Positions 1 through 6,541 are shown, counted from the stretch's first letter. The stretch: 8,842 nucleotides of DNA from Gemmatimonadota bacterium (GCA_004357415.1 SMVY01000121.1:1-8842); one strand, 5' to 3'. Program-made: numbers and translations. Notes: generated from the letters alone by a model not told the origin.

Positions 1-162
1 ATGGTACCTGAACACCCCCACCCCGGGGCGTCCAGCCCCATCTGCCGCCCGATGGTGTATCCCCTTATATTACAAGGCTGTACCGTGGCAGAGGAGATTC
101 GTTGACCAGCCAGCTCCTGGCCGACCCGTTCGCTGAGCGGGTGCGCCATCGCGCTGTTCCAC
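1..162 (+). other. Frame-disrupted 5' part of the acyl-CoA ligase gene
   Basis: No single frame is open here, but pieces of ligase-like peptide appear in changing frames. Frame 2 near bases 3-45 reads YLNTPTPGRPAP, loosely like the adenylate-binding P-loop (YTSGTTGRPKG). Frame 1 at 52-102 reads MVYPLILQGCTVAEEIR and hits TGA at 103-105. Frame 3 from 102 reads LTSQLLADPFAERV. Frame 1 resumes by about 151 with ALFHVFAVS, the usual region after the P-loop. The spacing from 'GRP' to 'LFHVF' (about 38 codons) is close to that of intact family members. One extra T at 101-103 and one base fewer between about 140 and 150 would restore an open path. I infer a gene running off the left edge, with frameshifts that are either real decay or contig-end errors. 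An alternative reading is a start at TTG 102 behind GAGGAG (91-96). Confidence 0.4.
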
Positions 163-1065
163 GTGTTCGCGGTTTCCGTCGTCATGGGCGTGATCTCCTT
201 CGGCGGGACGCTGATACTCCAGGAGGAGTTCGACCCTGGCGAGGCACTGGCGTTGATGGAAGCGCACGGGGTTACCGTGTGTCATGGTGTGCCGACGATG
301 TTCGAGTTGTTGATGCGGGACCCGGGGTTCGGCACCCGGGATCTGTCCTCGGTCCGTACCGGGATCGTGGCGGGTAGTGCCGTGTCGGAATCGCTGGTCC
401 GGCGGATCCGGCAATGGTGTGACGTACAGGTGGGGTATGGCCTCACCGAGACCGGACCGACCGTCAGTATCACCCGCCCGGACGACCCGGCCGGCACGCG
501 TGAGACGACGGTGGGCCGACCGCTCCCGGATGTGGAGGTGAGGGTGGTGGATGTGGCAACCGGGGCCCTGCACGGTCTCGAGGCCGTTGGCGAACTCGCG
601 GTGAAGAGCGCCAGCGTGATGATGGGGTATCACCGCATGCCCGGCGAAACGAAAAAGTCGTTCTCGCCGGATGGGTTCTTCCTGACCGGTGATCTGGCCA
701 TGATCGACGACCAGGGGTTCATCCGGATCATCGGAAGACGGAAAGAGCTCATCATCCGGGGGGGCAACAACGTAACCCCCCGGGAAGTGGAGGACGTCCT
801 CCGCACGCACCCCGCCGTCGACCAGATCTGCGTCGTTGGCGCCCCCCATGAATTACTGGGGGAGATGATCTGCGCGTGCGTCGTGCCGGTGGAGGGCGCC
901 ATGATAACCGGCGACGAACTCAAGGAGTTCTGTCGCGAACATCTTGTGGATTATAAAGTCCCCGACGTGGTCCGCTTCTTCGACGCCTTCCCGATGACCG
1001 GGTCCGGGAAAGTGCGTCGCCAGGAGCTGGCGCGCGCCGTGGAACTGGAGCTAAAACCAACGTGA
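163..1065 (+). CDS. AMP-forming acyl-CoA ligase (ANL superfamily), N-terminus missing
   Basis: Members of this family activate a carboxylic acid with ATP to an acyl-adenylate and transfer it to CoA. Substrate cannot be told from sequence. GTG 163 is the first start codon in the frame, but the frame is open from 106 and already reads ALFHVFAVS upstream, so 163 is not a natural N-terminus. Numbering from 163: GVPTMF at 42-47, [10 protein letters not shown] (A5) at 91-100, TGDL (A7) at 175-178, the hinge GRRKELII (A8) at 191-198, and [11 protein letters not shown] near 279-289 with the expected catalytic Lys283. The mobile C-terminal subdomain is complete. The P-loop and N-terminal subdomain of a roughly 500-residue enzyme are absent, so the product as written could not bind ATP normally. 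The stop overlaps the GTG of the NYN gene by four bases. Family is certain; whether the gene is broken or only poorly assembled is open. Confidence 0.88.
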
Positions 1066-2696
1066 ATCAACAACGACACCGGGTCGGCGTGACGCCGGCC
1101 GCCGCAGCACACGCGCCCAACGCGGCGCTGCTGATCGATTTCGACAACGTGACCCTCGGGATCAGGTCGGATCTGACCAAAGAGCTTCGCACGCTGCTCG
1201 ACAGCGACATCATCAAGGGGAAAGTGGCCGTCCAGCGGGCCTACGCCGATTGGCGGCGCTATCCCCAGTACATCGTCCCACTATCGGAATCTTCGATCGA
1301 CTTGATCTTTGCTCCGGCGTTCGGGACCAACAAGAAAAACGCGACGGACATCCGCCTGGCGATCGACGCCATCGAGCTGGTGTTCACCCGGCCCGAGATC
1401 GGGACGTTCATCCTCCTGTCGGGCGACAGCGATTTCTCCACCATGGTCATCAAGCTGAAGGAGTACGGCAAGTATGTCATCGGAGTCGGATTGCGCGATT
1501 CCGCGAGCGACCTGCTGATCCAGAACTGTGACGAGTACTACTCCTACAGCGACCTGGCCGGCCTGACGAAGGACGAGCGAGACACTATTCAGCGAGACCC
1601 GTGGGAACTGGTACAGGAAGCGGTGGCGCGGATGGGCGTGCAGGGTGACGTGATGCGGTCCGACCGGCTCAAGCAGGTCATGCAGCAGATCGACCCCAAC
1701 TTCGAAGAACGCAACGCCGGGTTCAATCGCTTCAGCCGGTTCATCACCGAGGCGGCCACTCGTGGCCTGCTGGTGTGTACCAAGCTGGAAAACGGCCAGT
1801 ACCAAGTGGCTCCGGTCGGTGATGCGGCTCCCACCCCGCCGGCGGCTGCCGAAAAGAGGTCACGGCGTGTCGCCGCCCCCGCCCCCGCCCGGGCCGCTGC
1901 AGCCGCACCGGCGGAGAGGCGGACGCGGAAGGGCCGGACCCGCGGCGCCCGTGGGGGGGGCGAACGAACTGACCGGACGGAGCGGACTGAGCGGCCCAAG
2001 CGGGCGCCGCGCGCGCAGTCCCCCGCATCCCAGGGACGCGGCCAGCTGACGCTGGCCAAGGCGTTCTCGCTCATGTCTGAAGCCCTGCAACAGCTGGAGC
2101 GTCCGGTCGACCACGAGACGCTCCGCCTCCGGATGGTGACGATCCACGGCAAGGAAGATGGCCTCCTCGAGGCCGCGCGGTTCCAGCGACTGCTGCGGCA
2201 GGCCAACGACGCGGAGGTGGCCGATGTCAAAAAGGTCGGCGAGGGCAGCTACGAGGTCGATCTTACCGCCGTAGCCGCAGAGGTCCACAAGGCTGTCGAG
2301 TTGTCAGCCGCGCAGGCAAGGAAAGAAGCTGCTGACGCCGGCAAGGGCAAACCCCAACGGGAGGCCTCCGCCGTGAACACGCCGACCGATGGCCGCCGGA
2401 GAACGATGCGTCATCGGCGTGGATCACGCGCTCCTGTCACCGCCGGCGGTGCTCCCGACATTCCCATGGTGGGGGTCGTAAGACTCGATTCGGAGCCAGC
2501 GACCAAGGCCAAGAAAGCAGCCAAGAAGTCTTCGGCCAGGAAGAAGCCGGCGGTCAAGAAGGCCGCCAAGCCCGGGGCCGGCACGACCCAGAAGAAGACC
2601 GTCGCCAAGAAGGCCGTGAAAAAGAAAGCGGCCAAGTCCCGGTCAGGCGCCAATAGAACCAGGAAAGCCACGCAACCGGCCGCCTCGAAAGCGTGA
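1062..2696 (+). CDS. NYN-domain predicted RNase with two OST-HTH/LOTUS modules and histone-H1-like tail
   Basis: Residues about 20-165 form an NYN (LabA/DUF88, PIN-like) domain, a fold that in characterised relatives cleaves RNA with metal-bound aspartates. The acidic set is present: LLIDFDN (Asp26, Asp28), [11 protein letters not shown] (Asp96) and SGDSDF (Asp122, Asp124). Residues about 179-252, starting [10 protein letters not shown], look like an OST-HTH/LOTUS winged helix, a module linked to RNA binding. A Pro/Ala/Arg-rich linker (about 255-325, with RTERTER) leads to a second, more divergent OST-HTH-like module at about 329-402. From about 482 to the end the protein is Lys/Ala-rich ([15 protein letters not shown]), like a histone H1 C-terminal tail and likely to bind nucleic acid. 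There is no signal peptide or membrane segment, so it is cytoplasmic. It starts with GTG in a GTGA overlap with the ligase stop; GGAG at 1047-1050 is 11 bases upstream. GTG 1089 is an alternative start. Target RNA is unknown. Confidence 0.9.
1953..1960 (+). repeat. Homopolymer tract of eight G
   Basis: Eight consecutive G bases code for the Gly run in the linker between the two OST-HTH modules of the NYN protein (ARGGGERTD). A one-base change would throw translation into another frame and remove the second module and the Lys-rich tail. The tract lies in low-complexity, very GC-rich sequence, so it may be no more than composition. Confidence 0.7.
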
Positions 2697-3343
2697 CCGA
2701 TAGCGCCACGGGCAGCACGCTGCCCGTGGCTTTCTTCCAGCGGCCCGCTGAGGACGTTGCCAGGGCACTGCTCGGGATGACGGTGGTGTCGCGGATTCGG
2801 GGGACCTTGACGGCAGGCCGGATCGTGGAGACGGAAGCCTACCTCGGCGCTGTCGATCCGGCCGCCCACGCCTACCGCCACCGGCTCCACGCCGGGAACG
2901 CCTCGCTCTACGCCGCTCCCGCTACCTGGTACGTCTACCGCTCATACGGCGTGCACTGGTGTGCCAATCTGGTCTGCCAGGGACCGGAGGCCGGTGCCGC
3001 CGTGCTGCTCCGCGCACTCGAGCCCTTGGTGGGGCTGGCCACGATGCGCCGCCGCCGGGGAAACCGGCCCGATCGAGAACTGGCAGCCGGCCCCGGGCGG
3101 CTTACCCAGGCTCTTGGCATTACCCGATCACTCGACGGCCGGCACATGCCCGGGGCCAGGGTCGAGGTTGTGCGGGCAGAGCCGGTGAGGGACGCCGACG
3201 TGGCGGTCACGCCGCGGGTGGGCATAACAAAAGCGGCCGATTGGCCGCTTCGTTATGTGATCGCTGAGTCGCCCTGGGTGTCGGGCGGCCGTGCTAGAAG
3301 GTCTCGCGCGAACGCCCCAGGCTCAGGCGGACACCGCCGCTGA
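2693..3343 (+). CDS. mpg: 3-methyladenine DNA glycosylase, AAG/MPG family
   Basis: This base-excision repair enzyme flips alkylated or deaminated purines out of DNA and cuts the N-glycosidic bond. Matches to human AAG are clear: GRIVETEAYLG carries the catalytic Glu48 (human Glu125) and Tyr50 (Tyr127); PAAHAY carries His59 (His136); YVYRSYGVHWCAN carries the DNA-intercalating Tyr85 (Tyr162) and Asn92 (Asn169); VLLRALEP carries Arg107 (Arg182); AGPGRLTQALGI follows. Length (216 aa) fits bacterial members, except for about 18 basic, low-complexity residues after PWVSG. The GTG at 2693 overlaps the NYN stop as GTGA. It lacks a clear ribosome binding site, so translation is probably coupled. The first ten residues are not conserved, and GTG 2726 (MAFFQRP) is a credible alternative start. 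A hairpin lies across this region. The 3' end overlaps the convergent outer-membrane protein gene by 50 bases. Confidence 0.93.
   Translation: MTDSATGSTLPVAFFQRPAEDVARALLGMTVVSRIRGTLTAGRIVETEAYLGAVDPAAHAYRHRLHAGNASLYAAPATWYVYRSYGVHWCANLVCQGPEAGAAVLLRALEPLVGLATMRRRRGNRPDRELAAGPGRLTQALGITRSLDGRHMPGARVEVVRAEPVRDADVAVTPRVGITKAADWPLRYVIAESPWVSGGRARRSRANAPGSGGHRR
2705..2738 (+). terminator. Terminator-like hairpin after the NYN gene, inside the start of mpg
   Basis: GCCACGGGCAGC (2705-2716) and GCTGCCCGTGGC (2719-2730) are perfect 12-base complements separated by AC. In practice this gives an 11-bp stem with a CACG loop. TTTCTTCC (2731-2738) follows directly. This is the shape of an intrinsic terminator, beginning nine bases after the NYN stop. 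It lies within the first 16 codons of the glycosylase frame, so it may reduce readthrough into mpg, act as an attenuator, or hide the alternative GTG at 2726. The U-tract is imperfect, so strong termination is not certain. Confidence 0.65.
3224..3256 (-). terminator. Intrinsic terminator of the outer-membrane protein gene, embedded in mpg
   Basis: On the minus strand an 8-bp perfect stem AAGCGGCC/GGCCGCTT (3250-3243 and 3238-3231, loop AATC) is followed by TTTTGTTAT. Outer flanks ATAAC and GTTAT also pair. It begins about 44 bases beyond the stop of the minus-strand outer-membrane protein gene, the expected place. On the plus strand the same bases encode conserved glycosylase residues (KAADWPLR) and no T-run follows the stem, so it should act for the minus strand. 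Confidence 0.7.
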
Positions 3344-3941
3344 ACGAGTTGGTGGGGCCTACCAGATACTTGGAATCGTCCGGCGAACTGGTGATCTGCC
3401 AGGTGCCGAACACGGCGACGCCTTTCATGCGGATCTGCAAGCCCGCCATGGCGGAGCCGAAACCAACGCTCCCCCGCTTGACCGCCTCGTCATGCGCCGC
3501 GACTGGGTCGGTGGGCGTACCGATGAGGTAGGTGTTGACCGTGTGCATCCAGCCCACACCCAAGCCGAGGTACGGTTGGATTGCTCCCTGAAGGGGAAGG
3601 GCTATCAGCATCAGGCTGTACTTGCGAATGTTGTTGAACGAAAGCTGCTGAACGCCGCCTGGAGCGGAGGCGTCCGGAAAGAACGCCAAGTTGTCGTCGC
3701 TGAAGGTCTCTTCGACCGAAAACCGCAGAGCCGTACGTCTGGCGGTCACGAAGATTTGGGCGCCCACCATCGGGCTGGTCCGGTCCTCTTGGGCGTTGGT
3801 CTCGAACATGGTCGCACCGGCATAGGCGCCGAAGTACCACTTGAACGACCCTGTGCCCACTTCTTGTTGGCCGGCGAGCGGCGACGCCATCGCTGCCGCA
3901 CCTAGTACCAAGGCGGGGAGTCCGCGGGTGTACCTTCCCAT
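3294..3941 (-). CDS. Small outer-membrane beta-barrel protein
   Basis: I do not recognise a named family; the features are those of a single-chain outer-membrane barrel. The chosen ATG at 3941 gives 215 aa with a signal peptide: basic MGRYTRG, a hydrophobic stretch to about residue 22, and likely cleavage near LAG|QQ (residue 24). It is preceded by GGAGG eight bases upstream. The longer open frame back to 4037 adds 32 charged residues that would bury the signal. The mature part has alternating, aromatic-rich strands (FKWYFGAYAG, YLGLGVGWMHTV, GVAVFGTWQI, FSGGVRLSLG), polar turns rich in Asp, Pro and Asn, and ends in Phe, the usual recognition signal for the BAM insertion machinery. Size suggests a barrel of about eight strands, OmpW/OmpA-like, but function is unknown. 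It is preceded by a 363-base gene-free leader and followed by a terminator within mpg. Confidence 0.75.
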   Translation of the reverse strand: MGRYTRGLPALVLGAAAMASPLAGQQEVGTGSFKWYFGAYAGATMFETNAQEDRTSPMVGAQIFVTARRTALRFSVEETFSDDNLAFFPDASAPGGVQQLSFNNIRKYSLMLIALPLQGAIQPYLGLGVGWMHTVNTYLIGTPTDPVAAHDEAVKRGSVGFGSAMAGLQIRMKGVAVFGTWQITSSPDDSKYLVGPTNSFSGGVRLSLGRSRETF

Positions 3942-3949
3942 AGAGGTTG

Positions 3950-3954
3950 CCTCC
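3950..3954 (-). promoter_or_regulatory. Ribosome binding site of the outer-membrane protein gene
   Basis: GGAGG on the minus strand, eight bases before ATG 3941. It decides the start in favour of the ORF with a clean signal peptide over the upstream ATG at 4037. Confidence 0.7.
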
Positions 3955-4276
3955 AGAATGATTGGCGCGCGCCACGCCGCTCGAAATCTTTTCCAGCGCG
4001 GCGACCCAACGTCGTTCTTCGGTGTCCAGTCCAGCAAATCCCTTGCCCGAATGGGGCGCCGCGGCAGCTGCGGCCCCGGCCCCGGGCAGGAAGGGGTGAG
4101 TAAGGCACTCCAAGATAGGAAAATCCCGCCAAAAATGCGAGTTTTTCGACCGCGGCCCTGAATGGACCTAGTTCGTTGGCTTGTCGAGGGTTGGGGCGTT
4201 TGGCTGTGAAACTACTTGAAGCCGTGGCGTTGGGCCGTGGTTGTTGCAGATAGCAATGCACCAGAGGGCCGATCCC

Positions 4277-4288
4277 ATCAGGCCTGAT
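4277..4288. repeat. 12-base perfect palindrome ATCAGGCCTGAT
   Basis: Exact dyad symmetry, lying 16 bases beyond the kbl stop in gene-free DNA. Neither strand shows a T-run typical of a terminator after it (plus: TTTCCTCC; minus: GGGATCGG). It could be a binding site for a dimeric regulator or chance. Confidence 0.4.
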
Positions 4289-4304
4289 TTCCTCCCCCCG
4301 TCTG

Positions 4305-5504
4305 CTAGATCAGCCCCAGTTTGCCACCAATCCGGCGAAACGCAGCCAACGCCTCGTCCAGATCGTCCCGGGTGTGGCTCGCCGATACCTGACATCGCAC
4401 CCTGGCCTGACCCTTGGGGACGACCGGGAATCCGAACCCCGTCACGAACACGCCTGCATCGAGCAACAGATCGCTCATCTCGATGGCCTTGGCCGTTTCG
4501 CCGAGGATCACCGGAATGATCGGGGTTTCCCCCGGCAGCGGCTCGAAGCCGTCCTCCTTGAGGCGTTCACGGAAATAAGCAGCGTTGTCACCAAGCCGGG
4601 CTACCCGGTCGGGCTGGTCTTGGATGCACCGGATGCTGGCCAGGGCACTGGCCGCAACCGTGGGAGGGAGGGCATTGGAGAACAGCTGGGGACGGGCTCG
4701 CTGTGTCAGGTAGTCGCACACCGCTTCCGAAGCGGCGGCGAATCCTCCGGCGGCCCCGCCCAGGGCTTTCCCCAGCGTCGAGGTGATCATGTCGACGTCG
4801 CCCAGGAGGCCGAAGTGTTCGGCCGTTCCGCGTCCGGTTGCGCCCAGGACGCCCGTGGCGTGAGAGTCGTCCACTACCAGGTACGCCTGGTATTTGCGGC
4901 ACAGCTCGATGATGTCCGGCAGGTTGGCGATGGCCCCCTCCATGGAGAAGATCCCGTCCGTCATCACCATGCGCACGCGCTTGTCTCGTGACCCCCGCAG
5001 CTTGGCCTCCAAGTCGGCCATGTCGGCGTGGTGATACACGGCGGACTGGCACTTGGTGATGGACTTGGCCAGGCGGATGGCGTCGATGATGGAGGCGTGG
5101 TTGAGTTGGTCGCTGATGACGATGTCGTCCGGGCCCAGCAGTGTTGCCGGGACCGCCTCGTTGGCGTTCCAGCAACTCACGAACGAAAGGGACGCCTCCG
5201 TCCCGACAAAGTCGGCGCAGGCGGCCTCGAGCTCACGGTGGATGGTGAACGTGCCGCAGATGAACCGAACCGACCCGGTGCCGGCGCCGAAGCGATCTAG
5301 CGCGTCTTTGCCCGCGGCGATCACGGTGGGGTCCGCCGACAACCCTAGGTAGTTGTTGGAGGACAGGTTGATGACTTCACCACGTCCCTCCATGCGGACG
5401 CGCGGGCCCTGGGGGCTCTCGATGTAGTTCAGTCGCTTGTACACACCGTCCCGGCGGAACCCGTCCAATTCGTTTCGAACCCGCTGGTCGAGGATGTCCG
5501 TCAT
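4305..5504 (-). CDS. kbl: 2-amino-3-ketobutyrate CoA ligase (glycine C-acetyltransferase)
   Basis: This PLP enzyme cleaves 2-amino-3-ketobutyrate with CoA to glycine and acetyl-CoA, the second step of threonine breakdown. It is 399 aa, almost the same length as the E. coli enzyme. The alpha-oxoamine synthase signature is complete: NLSSNNYLGLS near 46-56, FGAGTGSVRFICGT at 72-85, QLNHASIID with PLP-stacking His136, VDDSHATG with Asp212 and His215, and TSTLGKALGG with the Schiff-base Lys246. The C-terminal VRCQVSASHT matches the family. The ATG at 5504 overlaps the tdh stop (ATGA) and has GGAG eight bases upstream. The open frame extends further 5', but only as antisense-like Arg/Pro-rich sequence inside tdh. 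The pairing with tdh confirms Kbl over 8-amino-7-oxononanoate synthase or 5-aminolevulinate synthase, which share the fold. Confidence 0.97.
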   Translation of the reverse strand: MTDILDQRVRNELDGFRRDGVYKRLNYIESPQGPRVRMEGRGEVINLSSNNYLGLSADPTVIAAGKDALDRFGAGTGSVRFICGTFTIHRELEAACADFVGTEASLSFVSCWNANEAVPATLLGPDDIVISDQLNHASIIDAIRLAKSITKCQSAVYHHADMADLEAKLRGSRDKRVRMVMTDGIFSMEGAIANLPDIIELCRKYQAYLVVDDSHATGVLGATGRGTAEHFGLLGDVDMITSTLGKALGGAAGGFAAASEAVCDYLTQRARPQLFSNALPPTVAASALASIRCIQDQPDRVARLGDNAAYFRERLKEDGFEPLPGETPIIPVILGETAKAIEMSDLLLDAGVFVTGFGFPVVPKGQARVRCQVSASHTRDDLDEALAAFRRIGGKLGLI

Positions 5505-6541
5505 GACGTGATCTCCAGAATCACTTTCCCGGCGTCGCCGTCCTTGATGACACGGATGGCCTCGGCGATTTCGCCGAGCGGGAATCGGTGGGTTACCACG
5601 GGGGTGGGATCGAATTGCCCGGCGCGCAGGAACCGCTGCATTTGGTGCCATGTCTGGTACATCTTGCGGCCGGTAACGCCGTACAGGGTGAGGCCCTTGA
5701 AAATGATGTCCCGGGCGAAGTCCACCTCCGTCGTGGTGCTGGGTGTGCCGAGGAGATTGACGCGACCGCCGTGGCGGGCGGTGGCGAAGGCCTGGGCGTG
5801 CCCGGTCGGGTGGCCGCTCATCTCGCAAACCACGTCCACGCCGACGCCGTCCGTCAGGTCCATGACCCGGGCCACGACGTCTTCGTTATTCGGGTTGATG
5901 GTAGTATGCGCGCCCATCTTCCTGGCGATGGCCAACCGACGGTCGTTCAGGTCGCTGGCGATGACCAGGGACGCACCAGCGGCGATGGCGACACCGACCG
6001 CAAAGCATCCGATCGGCCCGCAGCCTAGCACGAATACCGTGCTGCCGGCAACATCCGCTTCGAGCACCGTGTGGAAGGCGTTGCCCATCGGGTCCATGAT
6101 GGCCCCGATTTCGGTGGGGATGTTCCCCAGTTTCATGACGTTCGACGCCGGCATGGCGATGTACTCTGCGAAGGCCCCGTCGCGGTCGACCCCGATGATC
6201 TGTGTTCGCTGGCACAGGTGCGCGTGCCCCGTGCGACACTGGAGACAGTGGCCGCACACGATATGCCCCTCGGCGGTAACCAGGTCGCCGATCTCCAGTT
6301 GTTCCGTGGCCTGGGCCTCGTTGCCCATTTCGACGATGGCGCCGGCGAACTCGTGGCCGACAGTCACGGGTAGTCGCATCCTGCCGCTGGCCCACGAGTC
6401 CCATTCCCAAATGTGGAGATCCGTTCCGCATACCCCCGCGTGGTGGACCCGGATTAGGACGTCGTTGGGACCGCATACCGGGAGGGGAACGTCCTTGACC
6501 GTCATGCCGGTCCCGGGCGCCTCTTTGACAACGGCTAGCAT
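5501..6541 (-). CDS. tdh: L-threonine 3-dehydrogenase, zinc-dependent MDR family
   Basis: It oxidises L-threonine with NAD+ to 2-amino-3-ketobutyrate, which its downstream partner Kbl cleaves. The 346-aa length is close to E. coli Tdh (341). Catalytic zinc residues are in AGVCGTDLHIWEWD (Cys38, Thr40, His43, numbered as in E. coli) and VGHEFAG (His63, Glu64). The structural-zinc lobe has all four cysteines, Cys96, 99, 102 and 110. The Rossmann motif is GCGPIG (173-178) and Asp197 ends beta-2, as expected for NAD+ rather than NADP+. DPMGNAFHT and the TGRKMYQTW block are typical of threonine dehydrogenases over other alcohol dehydrogenases. The ATG at 6541 has GGAG only four bases upstream, a short spacing. 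The gene lies 80 bases after the formate dehydrogenase gene on the same strand and overlaps kbl by four bases. Confidence 0.97.
   Translation of the reverse strand: MLAVVKEAPGTGMTVKDVPLPVCGPNDVLIRVHHAGVCGTDLHIWEWDSWASGRMRLPVTVGHEFAGAIVEMGNEAQATEQLEIGDLVTAEGHIVCGHCLQCRTGHAHLCQRTQIIGVDRDGAFAEYIAMPASNVMKLGNIPTEIGAIMDPMGNAFHTVLEADVAGSTVFVLGCGPIGCFAVGVAIAAGASLVIASDLNDRRLAIARKMGAHTTINPNNEDVVARVMDLTDGVGVDVVCEMSGHPTGHAQAFATARHGGRVNLLGTPSTTTEVDFARDIIFKGLTLYGVTGRKMYQTWHQMQRFLRAGQFDPTPVVTHRFPLGEIAEAIRVIKDGDAGKVILEITS
5513..5516 (-). promoter_or_regulatory. Ribosome binding site of kbl within the end of tdh
   Basis: GGAG on the minus strand, eight bases before the kbl ATG at 5504, inside the last codons of tdh. 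It supports this start over the longer open frame, and coupled translation of the two genes. Confidence 0.6.

Larger units (their letters stand above)
3942..4304. other. Gene-free region between kbl and the outer-membrane protein gene
   Basis: No frame on either strand gives a convincing protein and I see no tRNA-like fold. Going down the minus strand from the kbl stop it holds a 12-base palindrome (4277-4288), an imperfect hairpin (4233-4270), an A/T-rich block with AAAAA-N6-TTTTT (4131-4146), and a very GC-rich block (about 4058-4088). It then reaches the ribosome binding site of the outer-membrane protein gene. Its length and mixed composition suit a promoter with a long 5' leader. A TATCTT (minus strand, 4117-4112) could be a -10 box, but no good -35 lies 16-18 bases upstream, so I do not assign a promoter. 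Confidence 0.6.

Noticed and set aside
1860..2288. Open frames on both strands across the NYN linker and second module
   Set aside because: They are Pro/Arg-rich shadows in high-GC, low-complexity sequence and are not supported by start sites or domain content.
3231..3250. The AAGCGGCC/GGCCGCTT hairpin as a plus-strand terminator within mpg
   Set aside because: On the plus strand it is followed by CGTTATGTGA with no T-run, and conserved glycosylase residues continue after it.
3942..4037. N-terminal extension of the outer-membrane protein to ATG 4037
   Set aside because: It would place 32 charged residues ahead of a clean signal peptide; GGAGG sits correctly before ATG 3941 instead.
3490..4113. 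207-codon minus-strand frame starting TTG 4113, containing LDTEERRWVAALEK
   Set aside because: Its second half is an out-of-frame shadow of the outer-membrane protein gene, there is no ribosome binding site, and the Ala/Gly run reflects GC-rich leader sequence.
5505..5828. N-terminal extension of kbl to 5828
   Set aside because: The added residues are Arg/Pro/His-rich shadow of tdh, and family length and the ribosome binding site support ATG 5504.
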